A stretch of 64,000 nt of DNA from Tildeniella torsiva UHER 1998/13D. GTDB lineage: Bacteria; Cyanobacteriota; Cyanobacteriia; Phormidesmidales; Phormidesmidaceae. The first letter of the stretch is position 1, and the number at the start of each line of letters is the position of its first letter. The stretch is taken from positions 1 through 64,000 of the forward strand of contig JAHHIH010000023.1 in NCBI GenBank assembly GCA_019358835.1, given 5' to 3'. A program made the translations under genes and the position numbers. The notes under the pieces are model-generated. The model was not told the origin of the DNA, made no database searches, and saw only the letters and a program-made list of their open reading frames with translations. Below, piece after piece: positions 58,225 through 64,000 of this stretch.

Positions 58225-59220
58225 TTAGGCAGCAGGCTCTTCAGCAGTAGAAGACGGGGCACCCACCGGGCGCGATACCTCAATACCGTTTTCCTCAAGC
58301 ACTACTATCGGATCGCTACCGCGCATGTCAATGCGCTTGACCAACACCTGACCATTAGAAACTCGCTGCCCTGCCCTAACATACTGACTACCGGCCGAGG
58401 TCTCTACCACAGCAAAGTTTTCATTGCCAATGGTCATCACCCCAGTTACCTGCACGGCCTCAGCCAGGGTGGGCTTGGGGAGCTGAGGTAGAGGTGCCAG
58501 CGGTGGTGGGGTTGTGGGTCGTGTCGCCCCACTGCCGCCCGAGGCGGCACCCGATCCACCCGATGGGGTGCCCGAGGTGCCAGGAGCCGCAGCTACCGGT
58601 GATCTGGCGCCACCACCAGCTCCACCGCCGCCACCCGCCGTGGTTCTGGCGGTAGCGGTGCCGGGGGACGAGCCACCTGGAGGTGCCGGGGGTGCAATCA
58701 CCCTCGGTGGCGGCGGCGGGATGGGCACTACCGCAAAGGGATCGGTGCGGCTGTTATTGATTTGCTGAAGTCGCTCGTTGGGGTCTGTAGACTGAATTAG
58801 ATCGGCCCGAGCAATGGGCGACAACTGAGGCGCAACGGGCACCAAAGGCTCGGCAAAGTCTTCTTGGGTAGCCACCGGCTCGTCAGGCACAGGCACCGAC
58901 TCCACCGGAACTTCTTCAGCGGGAATGCTCTCTTCGACGGGGGCACCAGCCTGCTGGACTCGCTGGGCAATAAACCCACCCAAGAAGGGAATCGATGCCA
59001 GCATGGACAACAGTCCCCCTAGGAATATCAGGAAACTGTTTCGAGCCCACTTGCGGCCTCGAAACTTAATCCAATATACAAAGAGAGCAAAGGGAATAAA
59101 CAGCGACAGCAAACCCCAGACAGGGCTGACCTGAAACGCGTCTATAGCGCCAATAAGGCTGCCCACAGTAGCCAGCAAAGCGCCGAGAATAATTAAGACT
59201 AAAAACGCGATCGCCCCCAT
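58225..59220 (-). CDS. Membrane protein with Pro/Gly linker and PilP/GspC-like C-terminal domain
   Basis: The 331-residue product has three hydrophobic segments at the start (MGAIAFLVLIILGALLATVG, LLSLFIPFALFVYWIKF, FLIFLGGLLSMLASIPFLGG). A long acidic, then P/G/A-rich, linker follows (about 90-255). The C-terminal domain (about 265-320) reads TLAEAVQVTGVMTIGNENFA, VVETSAGSQYVRAGQRVSNG, QVLVKRIDMRG. The last part resembles the small beta domain of PilP or GspC, which contacts secretins and ends in a rule-like 'G-Q-x-V-x-x-G'. A role in the envelope or type IV pilus is possible but unproven. Confidence 0.65.
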   Translation of the reverse strand: MGAIAFLVLIILGALLATVGSLIGAIDAFQVSPVWGLLSLFIPFALFVYWIKFRGRKWARNSFLIFLGGLLSMLASIPFLGGFIAQRVQQAGAPVEESIPAEEVPVESVPVPDEPVATQEDFAEPLVPVAPQLSPIARADLIQSTDPNERLQQINNSRTDPFAVVPIPPPPPRVIAPPAPPGGSSPGTATARTTAGGGGGAGGGARSPVAAAPGTSGTPSGGSGAASGGSGATRPTTPPPLAPLPQLPKPTLAEAVQVTGVMTIGNENFAVVETSAGSQYVRAGQRVSNGQVLVKRIDMRGSDPIVVLEENGIEVSRPVGAPSSTAEEPAA

Positions 59221-59289
59221 GGCTGAGCCTCCTTGCTTCCTGAGCCAATGTTCCTAAACGATAGCTCAATTCTGGAGATACAGAGCGTT

Positions 59290-60159
59290 TTAGGCGGTTT
59301 CGTCTTCGTTCGACACCATTAGCACCTGGAGATGCTTCAGCCCCTGCTTGACCCGGCGCGATACGGTAACGGCACTAATGCCCATGCGCTCAGCGGTTTC
59401 TTTTTGGGTGAGGTCGTAGAGAAAGACAAATTCCAGCACTTCGCGGGTGCGTTGCTCAAGCTGGTGCAGAGCCTGCTGAAGGCGAATTTGGTCTTCCTGG
59501 GCCAGCTGAAAGCTTTTATATTTGAGGTCGGGCAGCAGGTCGCCTAGACAGCCTGATTCTTCATCTTGCACTGGGGCGTCGAGGCTCAGCAGCGATCGGT
59601 TGCGGTTGGCTAACTTGACCTCTTGCCATTCAGCGATAGAAATGTCGAGGGCCGCAGAAATTTCAGCATCGCTGGGCAGACGACCCAGATCGGTTTGCAG
59701 CTGGCGAATGACTCGGCTGGACTGGCTTTGCAGCGCCTGCCACCGACGCGGAATGCGCATAGAGGTGCTTTTGTCGCGCAGATAGTGCTGAATTTCGCCG
59801 CGAATGTAGGGTATCGCAAAGGAGCTAAAGGCGTAGCCCTTGCCCATGTCGAAGCGCTCGATGGCGCGAATCAGCCCCAGGCTGCCCACCTGCATGAGGT
59901 CGTCAAAGGTCTCGTTAGATTGCTGTAGCCAGCGGTAGGCCTCGCGCCGCACCAGCCCAATGTTGAGCTGCACCAGCTGATTGCGCAAATTTAGGTCAGG
60001 ATTGCTCTGATAGAGCCGCAGCAGCTCTAGGGTGCTGCCTTTAGCTTGAAATCGAGAAGTGGCGACCATGGCGATCTCAGGAAGTGTTGAATCCAGTCGG
60101 GTAAACCGAGAACTATGCTGCCTGACGGTGAAGCCCTGAACAGTAACAGAGGTAGTCAT
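59290..60159 (-). CDS. sigF: RNA polymerase sigma factor, SigF type (group 3)
   Basis: The 289-residue product has sigma region 2 (NIGLVRREAYRWLQ, FDDLMQVGSLGLIRAIERFD, GYAFSSFAIPYIRGEIQHYL), region 3 (LGRLPSDAEISAALDISIAE) and region 4 (EFVFLYDLTQKETAERMGIS, VTVSRRVKQGL). It is a group 3 factor like SigF of Synechocystis, which controls motility, pilus genes and salt response. Start is uncertain: ATG 60159 (MTTSVTV) gives 289 residues, ATG 60069 (MVATSRF) gives 259, close to the size of known SigF. The gene stands alone on the minus strand. Confidence 0.92.
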   Translation of the reverse strand: MTTSVTVQGFTVRQHSSRFTRLDSTLPEIAMVATSRFQAKGSTLELLRLYQSNPDLNLRNQLVQLNIGLVRREAYRWLQQSNETFDDLMQVGSLGLIRAIERFDMGKGYAFSSFAIPYIRGEIQHYLRDKSTSMRIPRRWQALQSQSSRVIRQLQTDLGRLPSDAEISAALDISIAEWQEVKLANRNRSLLSLDAPVQDEESGCLGDLLPDLKYKSFQLAQEDQIRLQQALHQLEQRTREVLEFVFLYDLTQKETAERMGISAVTVSRRVKQGLKHLQVLMVSNEDETA

Positions 60160-60689
60160 GGAATGCGGCGGCAAATTGTCTCTTGCCGCTGCATCCCTAG
60201 GGCTCTCTGTTAACGACAAGGCAGTGCATAACAGGATCGTGTGCTCGTGATATAAGCCTAAGGGCCGACGGAAGGGGCCACAATGGCGTAACTACGGATA
60301 CCTATGGACTCGCCTCACTAGTATAGAAGCTGGCGATTCTGTTCTAAAGTCTTCGGGCTCTGGCAAGCAGCGCTAGGGTCTCAATAGGCCGATCTGAGGT
60401 GCCTATCCTCAGATTTCGTTGGGTGCTAAGGCTTGCGCCGCAATGGTTGTAGCCTTGTTTACGTAATTCCTATGGCCCTGTAAACTTTTGGCGAAGTCTG
60501 CCAATTCCTACGGAGCTGAAGGAGTGAATCTTATTCTTTTTGCAATTGCTCCTTCGAGTTAGGCTTGGCTAACTAAATTAAAGACCCGTGTTTTCCCTGG
60601 AGACGAGTCAGAACCGTTACATAAGTTTGGAGTTGATGCTCAAGTTAGACCCGGCAGCGTGTGGCCTTTCTCACCCGAAACTCATTTAC
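60160..60689. other. Intergenic region between sigF and msrP
   Basis: About 530 bp without a convincing gene. It must hold promoters for sigF on the left and for msrP on the right. The segment 60500-60600 is AT-rich. One open frame at 60588-60785 overlaps the msrP start and has no typical composition. Confidence 0.4.
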
Positions 60690-60747
60690 AGGAGGCAAGG
60701 CGGTGACAAAATGGCGTCAGGCTGGCGATCGCCAACCCGTAATCTAG
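60690..60747 (+). CDS. Possible 14-codon leader ORF upstream of msrP
   Basis: A perfect AGGAGG (60690-60695) stands 7 bp before a GTG (60703) that opens the frame MTKWRQAGDRQPVI and ends with TAG at 60745-60747, 12 bp before the msrP ATG. msrP itself has no comparable ribosome site. The strong site could instead serve an ATG at 60711, opening a 24-codon frame. Translation of a short leader coupled to msrP is an inference. Confidence 0.4.
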
Positions 60748-60759
60748 GGCTCAATCGCT

Positions 60760-61749
60760 ATGGTTTTCTTTCAGTCTCGCCCTAGCTGGCAGCTGCCAGA
60801 GTCTCGAGTGACGGCCGAGGGGGTGTTTTGGCAGCGGCGACGGTTTATGAAGTCGCTGATTGGGGCAGGGGTAGGCTTTGCCGCTGCTTCTGCTGGAGCC
60901 TGTCAGCGATCGACGACCATGGATGCAGACCTGGCGAATACTCTGGGAGAACCCCTGAGTGGGGTGAGGCTCAACAGCGCCTTTGCCGATGCTGGCCGAG
61001 AGCCAACGCCGCAAACGTATGCCAGCAGCTACAACAATTTCTATGAGTTTGGCGGCAGCAAAAACATCTGGGCCAGCGCCCAAGCCCTGCCGACCGATCC
61101 CTGGACACTAGAGGTGACGGGGCTGGTAAAAAATCCTCAAATCTTTAGCCTGGATGATTTAACCCAGCGTTTTGACTTGGAGGAGCGCATCTACCGGTTT
61201 CGCTGTGTCGAGGCCTGGGCCATGGTCGTGCCCTGGATTGGGTTTCCTATGCGCGAGCTGATGGCAGCGGTGGAGCCGACTTCAGCGGCTAAGTACGTCC
61301 GGTTTACCTCCTACTATGACGCGGCGGTGTGCCCTGGCCCCAGCCTGGGCTTTGCCCGCAACCTGCCCTGGCCCTACACCGAGGGGCTGACCGTGGAGGA
61401 AATGGCCAACGATCTAGCCTTTTTCGCGGTGGGCGTGTACGGGCGTACCCTGCCTAAGCAGCACGGTGCCCCGATTCGCATGGTGATGCCCTGGAAGTAT
61501 GGCTTTAAAGGGGCTAAATCGACCGTCAAAGTCGAGTTTGTGGCCGAACAGCCCGCCACCTACTGGAATACGCTGGCCCCCAATGAGTATAAGTTTGAGG
61601 CCAATGTAGAGCCTGATGTGCCTCACCCACGCTGGTCGCAGGCTAAAGAGCGGTTGATCGGAGAATCTACGGCGATGTTCACCTGGGAGGAGCAGCCGAC
61701 GGTGATTTACAACGGTTATGGAGAGTATGTGGCGGCGTTGTATGGGTAG
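60760..61749 (+). CDS. msrP: Protein-methionine-sulfoxide reductase catalytic subunit MsrP (YedY)
   Basis: The 329-residue product has a Tat signal around RRRFMKSLIGAGVGF (residues 26-40) and the sulfite-oxidase-type molybdopterin fold with the Mo-ligand Cys149 in YRFRCVEAWAMVVPW. LPKQHGAPIRMVMPWKYGFK and the end PTVIYNGYGEY are conserved. It reduces oxidised methionine in periplasmic proteins, usually with electrons from the heme protein MsrQ. No msrQ gene is adjacent here. The ATG at 60760 follows a short leader ORF with a strong ribosome site. Confidence 0.93.
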   Translation: MVFFQSRPSWQLPESRVTAEGVFWQRRRFMKSLIGAGVGFAAASAGACQRSTTMDADLANTLGEPLSGVRLNSAFADAGREPTPQTYASSYNNFYEFGGSKNIWASAQALPTDPWTLEVTGLVKNPQIFSLDDLTQRFDLEERIYRFRCVEAWAMVVPWIGFPMRELMAAVEPTSAAKYVRFTSYYDAAVCPGPSLGFARNLPWPYTEGLTVEEMANDLAFFAVGVYGRTLPKQHGAPIRMVMPWKYGFKGAKSTVKVEFVAEQPATYWNTLAPNEYKFEANVEPDVPHPRWSQAKERLIGESTAMFTWEEQPTVIYNGYGEYVAALYG

Positions 61750-61805
61750 GTGAGTGAGTGGGTGGGTAGGTGAGTGAGGCAATCCAAAATCGCTAATCCA
61801 AAATC
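61744..61805. repeat. Two short direct repeats after msrP
   Basis: GGGTAGGTGAGTGAG occurs at 61744-61758 and 61764-61778 (20-bp period). AATCCAAAATC occurs at 61781-61791 and 61795-61805. They fill the short interval between msrP and cobW, whose ends converge. Confidence 0.7.
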
Positions 61806-61816
61806 CCAAATTGGGA

Positions 61817-62872
61817 CTAGGCGGCGATCGCAGCCCGAATTACCTCTTTATCCAGATCCTTCCCAATCACGACCAGTCGGGTTTGGCGCGGTTCGCTGGC
61901 CTGCCAGGGGCGGTCAAAAAAGGAGTCAAACCGCTGGCCCACGCCGTGAACTACCAGGCGCATAGCTTTGTTGGGAACATCAACGAAGCCCTTAATGCGA
62001 TAGATCTCGTGGGTGGCGGCCAGGGTTTCTAACCGCTTGACCAGAGCTTTGGGGTCAAAACTTTGATCGAGCACGATGGGGATGGCGACGATGTCGTCGT
62101 CGTGGTCGTGATCATGCTCATGATCGTGGTGGCTGGGGCGGCTGTCGAGGTTGTCTTCAACGGCGGCGTTAAAGCCCAGCAGCAGGTCAGGGCTGATGGG
62201 GTTGCTGCCCTCCCCCCCAGCTAAACCCAGCACTTTGACGGAGTGGGGCAACTGCTGGGTGAGCCAGGTTTCGATGCGGGCGCGATCGCCCTCACTCACC
62301 TTATCTACCTTGGTCAGCAGCACTAGGTCGGCGCAGTTGAGCTGGTCTTCAAACAGTTCTTCGAGGGGCGTTTCGTGGTCGAGGCTGTCATCGGCCTGGC
62401 GTTGTGCCTCCAGAGCGGGTAGGTCGCCCACCAGGTCGCCTGCGGCTAGGGCTTCGCAGTCAACCAGGGTAATAACGCTGTCAACGGTAGCGGCGGTGCG
62501 AATTTCGGGCCAGCGAAAGGCCTGCACTAGGGGCTTAGGCAGGGCGAGGCCCGAGGTTTCGATCACAATGCAGTCGATCTGGTCGCGACGGGTCATGAGC
62601 TGTTGCATAGTGGGCAAAAACTCTTCTTGCACGGTGCAGCAGAGGCAGCCGTTGGTGAGTTCGAGAATGTTGGTTTCGGCGGGTTCAGTGACCTCATCGT
62701 CGTCACACACTTGGCAACTGCGCAGCAGGTCGCCGTCAATGCCGACTTCGCCAAACTCGTTGACTAGCACGGCAATGCGCCGCCCCTCGGGGTTTTGCAG
62801 CAGTTGCCGAATTAGGGTAGTTTTGCCTGCCCCGAGAAAGCCGGTAATGATGGTGACTGGAATTTTGTGCAT
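61817..62872 (-). CDS. cobW: CobW-family GTPase / metallochaperone
   Basis: The 351-residue product starts MHKIPVTIITGFLGAGKTTL with the P-loop, has ELTNGCLCCTVQEEF (the metal-binding C-x-C-C), the Walker B-like VIETSGLALP, the guanine motif LLTKVDK and a His/Asp-rich loop SHHDHEHDHDHDDD (about 250-265). This G3E-family GTPase is linked to cobalt insertion into the corrin ring or to zinc/cobalt handling. The name cobW is used because its sequence matches the CobW rather than the shorter HypB or UreG types. No cobalamin riboswitch is seen: only 60 bp separate it from the divergent Uma2 gene. Confidence 0.88.
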   Translation of the reverse strand: MHKIPVTIITGFLGAGKTTLIRQLLQNPEGRRIAVLVNEFGEVGIDGDLLRSCQVCDDDEVTEPAETNILELTNGCLCCTVQEEFLPTMQQLMTRRDQIDCIVIETSGLALPKPLVQAFRWPEIRTAATVDSVITLVDCEALAAGDLVGDLPALEAQRQADDSLDHETPLEELFEDQLNCADLVLLTKVDKVSEGDRARIETWLTQQLPHSVKVLGLAGGEGSNPISPDLLLGFNAAVEDNLDSRPSHHDHEHDHDHDDDIVAIPIVLDQSFDPKALVKRLETLAATHEIYRIKGFVDVPNKAMRLVVHGVGQRFDSFFDRPWQASEPRQTRLVVIGKDLDKEVIRAAIAA

Positions 62873-62959
62873 AACCCACTGGAAATTCGCCGACCCTCAA
62901 CCTAGCACGGAGGCCGAGGATAGCGATCTACAATGGCTCCAATTCAACCTGTTTGGCCA

Positions 62960-63526
62960 ATGGTACAAACCCCTGCTAAAACCATTACCCTCGCTGAGTT
63001 TCTGCAACAGCCAGAAACCAAGCCCGCGCGCGAATACATCGACGGCCAGATGATTCAAAAACCAAGGCCCCAGGGACAGCACAGCACCATTCAGGGAGAG
63101 CTAGTTACCGCTATCAACGCTGTTACTAAGCCAGGTAACCTTGCCTGGGCTTTTCCCGAATTGCGCTGTACGTTTGGCGGTAGATCCGTTATTCCCGATG
63201 TATCTGTGTTCTGTTGGCAGCGGTTGCCCACTAACGACGATGGCACCATTGCCAATACATTTAACGCTGCCCCTGACTGGACGATTGAAATTCTTAGTCC
63301 TGAGCAGTCTTCGACCCGAGTGGTGAGCAACATTTTGCACTGTCTCAACCACGGCGGTCTGGGGGGGTGGCTGATCGATCCTAATGAGAATCTGGTGCAG
63401 GTTTATTTGCCTAACCAGCTACCCGCCTCTCTGGAGTCAGCAGCAGATGAGTTGACGATGACGGGCCTGGCCCCGGCTCTAACCCTGGCTGTAGGACAGG
63501 TATTTGGCTGGCTACGAGTGGGGTAA
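62960..63526 (+). CDS. Uma2 family endonuclease-like protein (DUF820)
   Basis: The 188-residue product (ATG 62960, MVQTPAKTI) has the Uma2 pattern: YIDGQMIQKPRPQGQHSTIQ near the start, FPELRCTFGGRSVIPDVSVF with the PD motif, and a core WTIEILSPEQSSTRV with the E-x-L-S-P motif of restriction-like folds. Uma2 proteins are very numerous in cyanobacteria and their biological role is unclear. The frame also allows ATG 62933. It is single and divergent from cobW. Confidence 0.85.
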   Translation: MVQTPAKTITLAEFLQQPETKPAREYIDGQMIQKPRPQGQHSTIQGELVTAINAVTKPGNLAWAFPELRCTFGGRSVIPDVSVFCWQRLPTNDDGTIANTFNAAPDWTIEILSPEQSSTRVVSNILHCLNHGGLGGWLIDPNENLVQVYLPNQLPASLESAADELTMTGLAPALTLAVGQVFGWLRVG

Positions 63527-63535
63527 ACGAAATAG

Positions 63536-63643
63536 GGTTTACTGTGCGATCGCCCCTACGAAGGCATCAACATTGCTGGGGTAACCGGAATCTCAGCGGC
63601 GCAAAAAGCCAACCTTAAGCTGCTGGGTGCGATCGACGCGTGA
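63536..63643 (+). pseudogene. 3' fragment of a pentapeptide-repeat-like protein gene
   Basis: Between a TAG at 63533 and a TGA at 63641 the frame ends YEGINIAGVTGISAAQKANL, KLLGAIDA. The ending NIAGVTGIS-A-Q-x-x-L-x-x-L-GAID is like the C-terminus of cyanobacterial pentapeptide-repeat proteins. No start codon, no upstream part is present. It appears to be the relic of a larger gene; the evidence is a short similarity from memory. Confidence 0.4.
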
Positions 63644-63676
63644 ATGCAGCGCGATCGCTAGGCTCCATCTAGTCAT

Positions 63677-64000
63677 CTACTCCGCGTCGCCTACCCGATT
63701 CTGGTCAACCTCGCCAAAGATGGCGCTGGGGTGGCAGTAGTACTTAAATTCCAGCAGGTTAAAAAATGGATCCTGCAAAAAGAAGGTGCGATGTTCCAAG
63801 GTAGTTTCTGCAAAGCGTCGCTTTTCGCCCTGGTAGAAGGTGAGCTGCTGATCGTTGGCCCGGTGCAGCAGCGCTTCCCAAGCGGTCTCGGACAAAAATA
63901 CAAGGCCAAAATGGCGAGGGTAAATGCCCTTTTGCGGGGCTAGCTCGGTGGTGGCGTGGGCCACGAGCTGATGGCCGTAGAGGTTGAGAATAAGAGAGTT
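63677..64000 (-). CDS. VOC (glyoxalase-like) family protein, 5'-truncated by the window edge
   Basis: The frame is open to the right edge of the window, so the N-terminus is missing. The visible 107 residues contain LYGHQLVAHATTELAPQKGI, RHFGLVFLSETAWEALLHRA and the end FFLQDPFFNLLEFKYYCHPS, with the typical D-P-x-x-N-x-x-E-F-K metal-ligand Glu of vicinal-oxygen-chelate proteins. The upstream frame (NSLILNLYGHQL) fits a strand of the first half. The substrate cannot be told. A GTG at 63964 could be taken for a start, but this would cut the fold. Confidence 0.8.
   Translation of the reverse strand, partial: NSLILNLYGHQLVAHATTELAPQKGIYPRHFGLVFLSETAWEALLHRANDQQLTFYQGEKRRFAETTLEHRTFFLQDPFFNLLEFKYYCHPSAIFGEVDQNRVGDAE

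Noticed and set aside
58514-58768. Plus-strand P/G/A-rich frame of 84 codons
   Set aside because: It is the antisense copy of the proline/glycine linker of the 331-residue membrane protein.
62873-62932. Cobalamin riboswitch upstream of cobW
   Set aside because: Only about 60 bp separate cobW from the divergent Uma2 region and no B12-box-like sequence is seen.

Overview
The window is chromosomal DNA of a cyanobacterium. It carries phycobilisome core genes (apcE, apcA, apcB, apcC), the cyanobacterial ATP synthase order with paired b and b' subunits, the acyl-ACP reductase / aldehyde-deformylating oxygenase alkane pair, System II cytochrome c maturation genes beside ftsW, a SigF-type sigma factor, and many HIP1-like GCGATCGC octamers. 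The fairly GC-rich sequence and four linker repeats in ApcE would fit a Leptolyngbya/Nodosilinea-like filamentous lineage; the genus is an inference.

Region 1 (1 to about 10294) is an integrated element lying against the 3' end of a tRNA-Glu gene; its far end is outside the window. It has two divergent arms. The minus arm (559-3189) encodes two very small proteins, two small membrane proteins and a membrane-anchored FtsK/TraB-like ATPase with a probable C-terminal winged helix. The plus arm (3668-9133) encodes two small proteins, a large primase-helicase, an HNH protein, an RHH-like protein, an excisionase-like HTH protein and an ASCH-like protein. An XRE-type repressor and a 14-bp perfect inverted repeat sit between the arms. 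A tyrosine integrase next to the tRNA is split by one in-frame amber codon. Eleven GTCAAC/GTTGAC hexamers within 243 bp of the primase-helicase gene look like iterons, and CATCCGG/CATCCTG-type repeats follow the ATPase gene. The layout resembles actinomycete integrative conjugative elements (single FtsK-like translocase, own replication, Int/Xis, tRNA site), which would be unusual in a cyanobacterium.

Region 2 (10.4-23.7 kb): a degenerate small ORF, a giant 5'-nucleotidase with propeller and DUF4114 domains, galE, the eight-gene ATP synthase operon (atpI-B-E-F'-F-H-A-G) and a methyltransferase.

Region 3 (24.2-36 kb): phycobilisome core genes, ftsW-ccdA-ccsB, a DUF1517 protein and an AMIN-domain amidase.

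Region 4 (36.3-49.2 kb): a GH9 lipoprotein, folE, an SDR, the accA-aar-ado cluster for acetyl-CoA carboxylation and alkane synthesis, a 48-residue membrane protein not previously called as a long ORF, an ABC ATPase, a GH13 amylase, a NuiA-like nuclease inhibitor and cryptochrome DASH.

Region 5 (49.6-64 kb): a complete two-gene sugar phosphotransferase system (EIICB with a second degenerate EIIB, and an EIIA-HPr-EI fusion), rare in cyanobacteria, with palindromic repeats on both sides of the EIICB gene. Then come a peptide-type ABC permease, a hydroxylase/SDR fusion, a secretin-accessory-like membrane protein, sigF, msrP behind a tiny upstream ORF, cobW, a Uma2 nuclease, a gene remnant and a truncated VOC protein. 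I saw no rRNA, CRISPR array or transposase gene.
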